Shown: one piece after another, positions 14,739 through 25,800 of the stretch | How the letters are laid out: each line of letters starts with the position of its first letter | Position numbering within the stretch: position 1 is the stretch's first letter | Origin: Trogon surrucura | Taxonomy: Eukaryota; Chordata; Aves; Trogoniformes; Trogonidae | NCBI GenBank assembly: GCA_020746105.1 | Contig: CM036632.1 | Coordinates: forward strand, 4,526,001-4,590,000 | Length of the DNA stretch: 64,000 nt | Direction: 5' to 3' | Made by a program: the position numbers and the translations under genes | The notes under the pieces: model-generated | Told to the model about the DNA's origin: nothing | The model's database searches: none | What the model saw: only the letters and a program-made list of their open reading frames with translations

Positions 14739-14872
14739 TTGCTACGCTGAGATAAATAAACGGACTTGTCTTGTTCTCCCCGTTCCTTTCGTTGACCGCC
14801 TGGACGTAGTAGCCTCCTGCATCCGTCACTGATGTTGCAAGGATGACCAGCTGATTCTCCAGCGTGATGGCT
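14739..14872 (-). CDS. SDK1: Internal exon of Sidekick-1, end of the second Ig domain
   Basis: This is a 134-base internal exon read on the minus strand. It starts with one base completing a split codon, continues with 44 open codons, and ends with the first base of the next codon, so it enters in phase 2 and leaves in phase 1. The peptide contains [12 protein letters not shown], then [12 protein letters not shown] (residues 17-28), then [14 protein letters not shown]. Family knowledge: Sidekick proteins are homophilic, single-pass adhesion molecules with six Ig and thirteen fibronectin III domains, acting in retinal lamina-specific synapses. The D-x-G-x-Y pattern marks the F strand of an Ig fold. 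A valine stands where the F-strand cysteine would be, as I recall in both human Sidekicks. N33-K-T is an N-glycosylation sequon. ENQLVILAT and [10 protein letters not shown] agree with SDK1 rather than SDK2 from memory; no alignment was run. The exon family call is firm, the paralogue slightly less so. Confidence 0.9.
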
Positions 14873-14895
14873 CTATTTCAGAAAGAGAAAGATCA
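14873..14895 (-). other. SDK1: Splice acceptor and polypyrimidine tract of the SDK1 exon
   Basis: Read on the minus strand, a pyrimidine-rich stretch (CTTTCTCTTTCTG) is followed by AAATAG and then the exon. The AG occupies 14874-14873. This choice leaves a phase-2 junction. The split codon is probably isoleucine, by analogy with the residue before A-I-T-L in human SDK1. Using the next AG, two bases further in, would shift the frame relative to the upstream exon, so it is less likely. Confidence 0.85.
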
Positions 14896-17800
14896 CACTG
14901 AAACCAGAAGAATGGTATCCACTGGGCAAAAACTCTTCAGACTTGAACAGACTGAAACGATCTTTGTTGGTCATCTAAACCAGGATGCTGTGGAACCCAG
15001 ACCAGTCTGACTTCCAACATATGCACAAGCAATACTTGAGGTCTTTGATGTCTCCAGGTCTTTTCTCTGGTTAGATCACGCAGAGGTTTATGGTGACATG
15101 CAGAAAGCTAACACATGGAACTAGAAGAGCATCAAGGGCAATAAGGAGGTACACAAGAAACAGCCAATGACAACAGAGACCGACAGCCTGCAAACAGCAT
15201 TGTTGCGGGTTGACGACAGTCTTGGCAAACATCACTATGCCGCAAAGTCTGTTTTACTGAAAACGTTCCCTACAAGTGAAAGCTAGCCTGTTAAAGACTC
15301 GGTGAATAACAACACGTAGCTTAGGGCAGGAAAAAAGGAAAAATCAAAGGCAGCAGAACCTCAGAAGGTAAACTTTCTGTATTTATGGCATCACTAATTA
15401 TCACAACATCACAGGCAAGAGCATCAGCATGTTAGAGCCTGATTGATATATGCAGATGATCTATGTGTAGACAAGGAGGGAAGCATTTCTTCCTGATCTA
15501 AAGCAAGTAGGAAAGCACAACCCTGTAGTTAGCACTGGTGTGAGCCTGGAGGAGTCTATAAATGTCATGTATAACACATGCTCAGGGCTGCTACATAACA
15601 AATGTCTCTATAAACTCCTTTGTAGGCAACATTGCCCATTTGCACTGCAATAGGTTTGGTTACTTTGCATTTTACACGTACTAGATGGTCTTTTCTTGAC
15701 TATACAAGATAAAGGTTTAATACAGCAACAGCACGTAAAAATTTAAGGGCATAACTGAACAGGACGCAGGAAGCTTGAAAGATACGGAACAAAAGAACAC
15801 ATAAAGTTCTGGGGAAGTTCCAGGAGCAAAGAGCTGACACTAAGGCAGATCGGGACTGGAACAAACTTGGAAAACAGAATGCAAGGCTGGGAGTGAGCAA
15901 ATCAGACCTTCATTTCTATTGCTTGACGAGAAGCCCCACTGAGTTCAGCTGCGCTATTAGTCATATCCTTGCCCGCGAGGTTGAAACAATATACAAAATC
16001 ATTACACCGGGTGAAACAAATTCATACACCAATAGTCTTCAAAAATAGTCAAAGTATTTGTACACTAATTAACCGCTAATGAACACTCCTGCGTTTCTTC
16101 CTCCTTTTCTGGCATGGTGTGGTTAACGTTCATAGTTCACAATTATTTCACTTTTGAAAAAGCATTTAAAGCCATAGGGCAAACCACACATTCTTGTAGC
16201 ACACTAGTTTTTATACATAGGAGGGGGCAGAGGAAATTACAGAGAGAACATAGCAGTGTTCAAAGGCTGTGTGTATTTTATTCGTATCACTTCAGTTTTC
16301 TAATGGGAGTATAAAGAACACAACTTCTGTAAAGCTCTCAGTAGAAACCAGTAAATAAAAATCTGAAAAACATAAGGCTGTATTTTCAGCTCTGAAACCA
16401 GTCATTGAACATCAGCTAAAGATACTGTTTACACTATCTTTATCGACAGTTTTTATTAGAAGATCTACCAAAAATAATAAAAAGTATGGGTTTTTTTTGC
16501 TTTATTTAATGAACCCGTACTAGCTTAATTTACTTAGAAAATTAGTCAAAGACACCATCATTGATTTATAGAGTAGGGATATAAAATGCAGTTAAGATGA
16601 TATTTGATAAAGCAAATAAAGATATAATTTCGATGAAGTGCTCCTAATTGAATATTAGGAGACAATGACATCTACATGCATTTCTACTTCAGTTATAAAG
16701 AAAGCAGCATTAGAAAGAGTCTTTGAAAATACTGAAATATATTTTGGACTGCCTTGATGCCAGCTGTAACTGCACCCGAAGTTTTAAAGGTGATCTTTCA
16801 ACACAGGCAAGGTGTTGCCATCTGTATTAAATTGATCAGAAATTTTTACACTAAAATCGTTATATTCATTATATACTAATGGAGAGGCAAAGGGATGTAA
16901 TTATTTAAGAAAATTGATTGAATTTTTTTTCTTTTAATTATAGTTTTCTTGGAATGTGAGCAAGATTAATATTCATGAAATATAAGTAAACTTTAAAGAT
17001 TAAATGAAAATGAGCATACCTGAATCTAAAAAGATCAGTGCAGAAGGGCTAAACATTGTAAATGAAAAGTTTGATATCAATTTGTATAGAAAAAAGAGAA
17101 TAAGATGACAAAGAAACTATTGAAGACAACTCTTTAGGGTCATCAATTACATAGACAAATTAAGGTTAAATTAGAAACCCCAAAATGAGTTATTGATATC
17201 TTAATAATTCTGTGAAAAATTGAACGTTTTAATCTCATTAACTGAAGAAAGGTTTCGAACAAGACAGGAGTCTTCACAGGCTGCACACTGTGGGAGTTTT
17301 ATTTTTATCAAGCATGAGCCTTGTGCATCAGGAAAATCAATTAGTCACATGTTAAGGACTCATTAATTCCAATGTTTCTAAACCATCTGAAGATTCTTGC
17401 CCCAGCCCTTACCAGGGTTGCAGCAACTTTTTGCACAACAGCTGCACAGAGTACCCTTAAATTGGCTTAAACAGGTTTTCCTGGGTTTGTCGCTTGTTTT
17501 CCTTGTCCAAATCAACTTTTAAATTATGACAGCACCACACTAACGTTCCAAGGAAAATCTGACTCCTGGCTGCTCAGTTTACCAGCGTATTTGAGGAAGA
17601 TTACTGCAGCAGATGGAGTGGACCTGTCAGTAATTCATATCCAGCACAGAAATCATGAAAAAAATACAAATATCGCCTTTAAAAAAAAAAATATTCCTTT
17701 TAAAAAAGCAATATCGAACTTAACTCAATCTAACATTTTGAAGACAGGAGCAACCAGCAAGCAAAGTAAGCAGACTGATCCTTTGGGATTCTTTAAGCGT

Positions 17801-19779
17801 AGGGAAAGGAGCATTTTAAATCATACATCTTAATAGAAGAATTTCTAAAATGTCTCTGGAGCTCAGTGGAAGCCCGTGGGGAACAGCAGCCGATATACAG
17901 GCAGCAACGGGCACGTGTGCGAGCAGCAAACAAGGGTGGATTCAGGACTGTGATGTCCTACACCCAGTTTGGGGATACCCTCCCCACAAAAGCAGCCAGA
18001 GACTAGAAGAGATTGATCTGAAAGCCAAGGGGAGCCAAACTTCTGAAGTCACTCGCAAGGCTTGCGACAGGCTGCCTGACCAGAGGATGGGGAAAGGCAA
18101 TGGTGATGGAGAGAAGTCATTTTACAGATCCAGTTCTTCAAAGTACCTGAACATGTAAACAGGCACCTAATGAGGTTTTCATCACTTCCACATATCGCAG
18201 CCAGAATTTAGCACTCAGATATGCTCTGAGATTTTTAATTGCAGCCTTTCAAATTGTCCAAATACTGTAAAAAAAAGAATCTGGTGCAAGTAATCTCTAA
18301 GTCTGATGTAAAGCTTATGGAAATTATTCCGTTAACAGCAGCGGAACAAGAAACAGGCCTTTAAATGTAAAGAGAATTTTCCAAATAGGATACAATTATT
18401 AAAGGCATTTAATACAAAGTTTTTGGAGTTAAATATTTTTTTCCTGCACTGAAAATTGCATGATTTCTCATAATGTTTCCAATGAACTCTGCAGTATCTT
18501 AAATAGACAATTTTCCATTAATAATGGGGGAGTTTTAGGTGAAAATACCTGAATCTACTCTACAACTGGATACTTCTCCAAAGTTAGATATTTGTTAGGT
18601 TATTAGTTTACCAGATGACACAATAAATAGATAATAACAGGTTATAAAAATATCATAAACTGAAAATCATAGAGTAACCTGATTAGGCTTTCTCTTAGAA
18701 GGCTGCCATCTGCTCATGAACCAGCGTGCAATATTTTAGTACAAAGACCTTCAAAAAAGCCTCTTTTCCAATATTATCTCTAGCTAATATGAGTACCAAC
18801 CTCTTTTTATGAGATTTTCTTTTACTAGAAAACCTCCACTCCCCTTTTAAGAACTTCTGCCCCCATTTCAGAGCACGCACCTGTTTACTCCATGAGCCAG
18901 CCACCACACAGTAACAGTGACGGTAACAGAAAAGGGAGAGAGATCACAGAGTAATAACAACATCATTACTGAAAGTCTTCCCCCCTGAGCTTCCCTGTTT
19001 CAAAAAACATACAGATAGACTGCAGTTAAAAACACAGCTGTTCAAGTGAAATCCTGACTCGGAGCAGTGCACGCCTGGCTTAACAGAGTGAGCATTTCAC
19101 TCCCCCAATGTGTCTTCCAATTCTGATGGGGAATTAACAATCAAATTTATTTAAATACATGGCTTTCACAAACAGGCCATGTTTTTCAGGACTCAGAGAG
19201 CAAAAAAATCAGTGTGTGTACTACAGAGCAACACGTCCATAGCAACAAAGCACTTGGAGCCGTGACTGGATGCCAGTTTTAGCAAACGGTATTCAGGTTT
19301 CAGGTATATTGTTACTGCAAATCATCTATTAATACAAATTTTATATTTACAGTCACTGAATATTAAGCAGAACTATACAAATTAATGCATTGATTTTACA
19401 ATCACTATACTATCACTTCTCTACCTGCGCCATGGCACAACATGTGCTTCTGGGGAGTGACTAGGATTTCTAATCATGAAGATGTCCCAAGGTTATACAA
19501 GAACAACCAAGAGAGTCCTAATTGCCAGGCAGAGGTTGAATACTATCACGAAACAAAGGAAGACCAGTTATTGACAGGTTTAGCAGATATTTCCACAATG
19601 AAGTGAGATGCATCAGAATTTCCATGTTTTAAGCTTGGCTTCCCTATTCTCTAACACCTGTTTTGGAGCTTGCACGGTCTTGGTTTAGTAAGGCTGTAGA
19701 CATTATTCCCCACATTTGTCCACAAACACATTATACAAAACCTGTTCTGTGTAAAGCAAGTGTAGAGCTGGAATAGAAG
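14896..19779 (-). other. SDK1 intron upstream of the exon, 14.9-19.8 kb
   Basis: Intron sequence with no recognisable exon, RNA gene or repeat family. Scattered short A or T runs are present. The few open frames of 60-100 codons (for example 17850-18158 plus strand) have no domain character or splice context. Confidence 0.7.
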
Positions 19780-20100
19780 GAGATGGAAAACTGTACTTGA
19801 TAAATCATCAGTGATCCACTATCTGACTGGAAAGTTATCAGGTAGAAGCCCCGAGGGTCTGTATTTGGCCTGGTATTACTTAATATTTTCACTGGTGTTT
19901 CTAGACTGAATATAGATTTCACTTACTAAATCTTCCGATAAAGTTCTAAAGACTCTGGAAGACAGAATTAGAATTCCAAATGCAGAAGATCAGTTCAAGC
20001 CTCTCCACAAGACTGAGGTTTGCAGTTCAATGAACAAGTTCAAAACATTGTATTTGGGAAGGAATGACTGACTGCACATCAGGCAAACCTCAGAAGAGGG
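19780..20100 (+). mobile_element. Decayed CR1 LINE fragment with reverse-transcriptase remnant
   Basis: Around 19850-19895 the plus strand reads RGSVFGLVLLNIF, a decayed form of the PQGSVLGPVLFNIF-type motif conserved in CR1 and related non-LTR reverse transcriptases. About 150 bases further on, TTCAATG...AAACATTGTATTTGGGAAGGAA corresponds to the downstream CR1 segment encoding the FNxxKCKVMxxG region. Order and orientation agree with a plus-strand CR1. The frame is broken by several stops and frameshifts, so this is an old, dead copy. The edges are approximate. The 3' end with its 8-base terminal repeats is not visible. Confidence 0.75.
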
Positions 20101-22661
20101 TGTGCAAACAGCAGTATCTTCGGAAAGTTAAGAAATAACCCTGTTTCTCACACAACGTGGTCTCCACTCAGTTCTGGCTATCAGATTTAAACACATGGGC
20201 TTGTCAAGAAGAATAAAAAAAAAAACCCCACCAAATACCACACCAGAACCATCTACTCTTCCCCCCAACCCCATCTAAACATGTCATGCAGGAGAATACT
20301 CAAAAATCAAAAAAGTCATCATAAGTGTCTTCGTATATGCACAGGACTGTTACAAAAAAGCATCTCGGATTTAAGCAGAATCATCAAATATTGAGTCTTG
20401 TTATAAAAGACTTAGCAGTTCGCCCTCAGAAAAGGTTATTTTTAGTCTTTGGAGATAGATGCTCCCAGAATGGATGCTCAGATGAGTTATCCCAAATATG
20501 TATTTTTAAAATCATGCTCATATGAAGCTGTCCTGGAGATTTTAAAAAAAAAAAAAAAAAAGTAAAACCCAAAACCACAGAACAAACACCCAAGATAACT
20601 GCTACATAACTGATTGTGAGAGAGATGTCTGCAGAAAGAGACAATGCTACCAACCCAGAATCAAGCAATTACAGTAACAAACTAAGGAGTAATATTCCTA
20701 AGTGCGATACTTATGTTAAAATGTTCTTTCCCCACCACCCTCCCCCTGATTTTCAGCAGCTGCAATTCTTATTTAATGCAACTTAACTATTAACACAACT
20801 CCTCTGGTTTTGTTATTTTTTAAAATTATTGTTACATTTTAAGCAACAAGACGTATCACAGTTTCCAAGATCCCTATCTGTTGCTACGGACATAACCAGC
20901 AACCACTGGAAAGAATTATAGTGGAATTTTTTTTTTGTTTAAATAATCCATTTATACAAAAAACATTGCAGTTTAGAAGTTGCATAGGTTTTTGATCCAC
21001 ACAGCAGGCTGACTTCACTGATGGCAAGCACAAAGACTACCTGTAATCATTTGGGATTTTATAGTTGAGGTTTCAGTCAGACAGACATGAATATTACTCC
21101 ACTTTATGATATTTCTCCTGAAATCATTATTCAAGGTGTTGTGGGTGGGTTTTTTTTTTTAAACACCGACTTTATTTTTTTCCCCTTTCCTTCACTGTGA
21201 AAGGAAAACCTCTGCTATTAAGTTATATCTTTATGCTGACATGTATTATCAGAAGCAATTGGATGCGGTGTAGTGGTTTGTAGTCAAGTATTAAAGAGCT
21301 TCCTCTTGAATATTGTACCCTCATCCCATTATTTCACTAAGATATATATTACAGAACAAAAGTGAAGGTGAGGCAAGACTGTGAACTGCGCTAACTAGCA
21401 AACAAATTAGCAGCACCACACTGAAGAGATAATTGATTATACAACGACAAAGAAAACGTCAACCTCTTAACAGCACGTTTGTCACATTTAGACGTGCCAC
21501 AACCGCGCCTACTTAGATGCTCCCAACCCGTTTATTCACATTTCTGAATCCGCCTCGGCACCATCTCTGCCATTTTATTCCTCATTCCACACACACATCA
21601 TGCAAAAGCACCTCCATTTTCACAAAGGTGTAACTAAGAATAAGATCTGGCACAGCTACAGTGTGAGCATACCTTGTCTCTGGGACTCAAACACCTGTAT
21701 CGCAGCAACCGAAGCACCTCCACAATTTGGAAATAAAATCTCAAATCTCCAGTGGGTCAGTGCAAATTTCTAACACATTTGGTCAGTCTTCTCAGTTGAA
21801 ACTTCTGGAGCAGCTAAACACATGCACACGAGTGTATTTTCAAGCGATGCACTGAGCACAGAGAGCATTGACAGAAATCACCTGGCTGTAATCATGAAAC
21901 CTAATGGCACCTGCACATCAGCACAGATGGAACAGCCACACACACATGTGGAAGCCCCGAGGACAGCACCTGCAATGGTTGTTGATTAGCACATGAGCCA
22001 AAGGCTTCATTTTTCCTCTAATGTCAGAAAAATATATATCTATTTACAACACTACAACTAAAGTTACCACGCTAACACTACAAGCGAGAAGAACAGTACT
22101 CAGTCAGCTGCTTCAGCTCCTCTAGGGGACCCAAAATACATGGATACTGAAATAATTTGGAATATTTCAAAGGACAGGAAAATTCATACAACCATAACTT
22201 ATTACACACTTCTTCTGAGCAGTAGCAGGGAATGTTACGCTCCAGAGCTAACAGTCTAGTAGTCCATTAGTTTTTAGATGCATTACTACTTCTTTTAATA
22301 GTACTAGATCTTTAAACAAAGAGCACGGATATGGTAAAAAGCAGCAAGTGATCCAAGCACCAACCTCTGTCATCTGTAAAAAGAGCAGCGGTACCAGGTA
22401 GCAACAGAGCAATTTATTTCAAAAAGTTTTACTATGAAAGATAATTGAAGACTTGGTGGCCTGGATCAATACAACAGCTCCCGCTATCTGTGTACAGCAC
22501 CGCCGTTTGCTGAGACAAGCATTTGTGCTTCTGCTGCAGACTCGTTGTACGGTGTTATTATACAGTATCTAGGTTTGCTGCCTACATCAAAATAGGGATT
22601 TTGTGCAGTTATTTCTACTCAGACACCATTAAGATCTATACCAGTGCTATGCAGGACAAAC
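20101..22661 (-). other. SDK1 intron, 20.1-22.7 kb
   Basis: Intron sequence with an A18 run at 20544-20561 and smaller T runs near 20928 and 21151. No exon or repeat family was recognised. Confidence 0.7.
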
Positions 22662-22880
22662 TGAGCACAGGCCCGAGAGCCAAGTATATCCAGGTTTTGC
22701 CAGTGACATGTAGCCTTGGGTGAGTTATTCAGTCTGCAAGTTTTCCCAAGAGAGAAAAAGGATAATGCATGTATGTATTTCTTTTTATGCTGAAAAATTT
22801 ATCTAGAGGCTTAAATAGTTAATAGCTCTAGCACTCAAAGGATGTGGAGGATTATGTAAGTGCTAAATCTTAATACTCTT
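22662..22880 (+). mobile_element. MIR-like SINE fragment
   Basis: Several blocks follow the MIR consensus in order: GAGCACAGGC, CCAGGTTTTGCCA, the core-like TAGCCTTGGGTGAGTTATTC, AAAAAGGATAATGCATGTA, and near the end GAGGATTATGTAAGTGCT. This matches the tRNA-derived head, central core and tail of MIR elements, with high divergence as expected for an element spread early in amniote history. The match is from memory of the consensus and no database search was run. Confidence 0.6.
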
Positions 22881-25800
22881 GCCTTTCCCCCCTTATGTTT
22901 CAGGTTGACTATCAGGCATTTTGTTACGACTTTAGGCAAAGCAAGTTCTTGCTTTCTGATTTTCAACTACCTTAACATCTCGTGAATTATACAAACGGTG
23001 CAGGCAAGCCTTGCTTTCCAAACATCAGTCTTCTAGTAACTCACAGCATTGCACTACTTCTTTCAGCATCCGAGTACAGATGCATTTAGCTACAAACACA
23101 TCTACCGCGGACTGTGTAAAATCCTGGTTATTGCTGAAAATAATACAGAGGAAAAAAATCAAGTCAGTCAATCACAGATTGCTTTTTTAATGTCCTTAAT
23201 GCAAACATTTCAAAGCACTTTAAGTTAGTGACAGTAAACCGTAAAGGAAACTCCGGTTTAAAAAAAAAAAAATAAATCACAAATAAGCAGAATTTCAGTA
23301 GAAATTTACAAGGAAACCGTGACTTCCTATTTCTGTCTATGGCCTATATAAATAAGCCATGCAGTGACATCAAAGCAACGTCAGGTTACATACATTCAAC
23401 CATATGTTGAACATACCTATGAAGCCAAATCCTGGAAACTTTGGAATGAAAAGAAAACTGTATAACATCACAGGAACATTTCGTACTATGGTTTCTTCCC
23501 AAAACAGAGAACAGTAAATAAGTGACAAAATACTGCTCTCTCGGTAGCATTTTGTCTATTCAGTTAGGAATATGTTACTAATCAAAAATAATACAAGCTG
23601 AAAACTTTTCAGAAAGCAAAGGAGAACTACCTCTTTCTAATAAATGAGGCAAATACACAAAACTGTTGTGTAGCAAGGCTGCAGAATTCCACAAGGCGGA
23701 AAGTTATGAGAGGGTTACGTAAGAGATTGAAAAAGATAAATGCAATTATATCTCAAACCAACCATTTGATCATCCTTTTCCCAGGCAGTAATACTACATA
23801 CATGAAAATCTATGAAATCTCAACGGAAACATTAGCATACTTTAAAATAAAGTGTCCTGCAAGACGTTCAGAAGTATAAGCTCCCTTTTGAGATCCATTT
23901 GTATGTCGTATTTGAAATCTGGTTGCAGCCCTCAACTCCAAAACTCATAAAACACACTTCACTGGCCAACTAGCATGTAAATAATGCATGATTAAAGGAG
24001 CAACAGACCATATAGACTTTTTTCTTTTGCTTTCAACTTGTATGTTGTTGCCAAAACCAGGAAGATAGGTAACCTATCAACTCCATTTATTTTTAAATTA
24101 CTTGAAATCAATACGTGGTGTGTTTGTATGACTTATGGCTTATTTGACTCCTGAGCCTAATGACACCAATTTCCTTTCAGTGCAGCAGCAACATGCATTC
24201 AAGACTCCTGGTTGCAAAGCTCAAGGAAATCAGAGGGCCAAAGCCTGTAGAGTAAATCTTGCCAGTCCTCTGGTAGGACAGCAACTTCTACTTTAGAAAT
24301 AGTCCCAGAGGTAACACAGAAGGCAAAGAACTTCAGCTGCCTTCCTTCCAATATCGAAACTCTAAGCACCACACGTTCCCTCTAATGAAGAGCAACAGAG
24401 AGTACGCATCTGAGAGACTGCCTTGTTTACATTTGCTGGATGATCCATAAACACTGTGCCTATTGAGCAGGCAAACGAAACCCTGACGTGTCACTACATG
24501 CCGTTTGGTTTCTTTGATTTTATGGCCACAATATGCTTTGCAGGGCATTTTTATTTTCAGTGCTGAAGAAACACTCAGCTATGAGTTACACAGCAAAAGA
24601 ACTTGCAAATCCTGGAAGGGACGCACACGTATTACCAGCCTAGCTCATATTCCTGCGGTTGTGAACAGAATGCTCAACATCTTGCCGATGCAAGTAATTC
24701 TACATAATAGTTAGACCAGAACAGAAAACCCCTGATGCCCCCAAAGTCTTTGCTGCAATCTGTCTTCACATATTTATCTCCTCACTTGCAGACATTTCTG
24801 CTGCAGAGGTTTTAGGGATTTGCTCCTGCAACGCAGCAAAATGCTGCTCCCTGCAATTCCCTCATCTAGAGAAGAGGTGCTATTACTGAGTTAATGGACA
24901 GTAGACACAACAGTTCCATCACCCTCAGTCACTGACTCTTTTTACCCACTTCACCCTGTAATGAGGATCTCAACTCGCTCACATTTACGTAACGGTAGCA
25001 TCAGCTATCCCCTAATCCTGCGACACATTTAAATGGAAAGATGCGGGAAAACATTAAAATGCCCTTATCACTTGGCTGCAGGGGTACAAACTTAAAACAG
25101 GAGATTGTTTTTTCTGTTCAAACCCAACAAATAAATACATTTGTCTTCTTAAATAATCCTTAAGACCATTGAAAGGATGCTTCGATTATTACTGTAAAGA
25201 TAAAAATTTAAACATTCCATTATATCTCACCTAGGTTGGAAACAAATTCCATTCCTTCCTGTATGTGTTTTCCCCAGGTGCATTAACACACTTCTTTACA
25301 TTCAAGAACCAACTTTTATTACAAGCAGAGTGTGGAGGGAACAGGGAGATAGGGGAAAGAAAACAGAATGAACGGAATGCTAATGAGAAAGAAAAACACA
25401 ACCCCGACAGCCAATCCCTTTAATTAGACGGACGTCTACGTTTTTAACTTCCAAGTTCTTAATCCTGTTGTTACTGAACTCACAAGATGGAAAATAGGAA
25501 CAATGCTCCAGTAACCCTGCAGGCTACTTCGCTCAAGGAAATGTGAAAATTAACACCTCATCTCCTGAAAATACAGTACAAAAGAATGACAAAATAAAAA
25601 GGGTCTTCGGAGAGCCAGAGCAATGAGGCCGATAAGAACAATGTACAAGCTTCAGAATAAAACCCTGAAAACAGAGCTAACAAATAGGAGATACGGAACA
25701 ATGAACCCACCTGACTTTTTTTTTTTTAAGAGCAGATGTTCTAGAAGAAAGCTTAAGTTTTACACAAACTGATGTCTTACGCTCCAACATACACTATATA

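Noticed and set aside
16218-16240. GGAGGGGGCAG, a second possible CTCF core
   Set aside because: The 5' half of the motif does not fit, so the match is much weaker than at 45072.
20895-20912. CCAGCAACCACTGG, which could encode a Sidekick-like V-V-A-G stretch on the minus strand
   Set aside because: The surrounding minus-strand frame does not continue as an Ig domain, and it lies on the wrong side of the known exon for the next domain.
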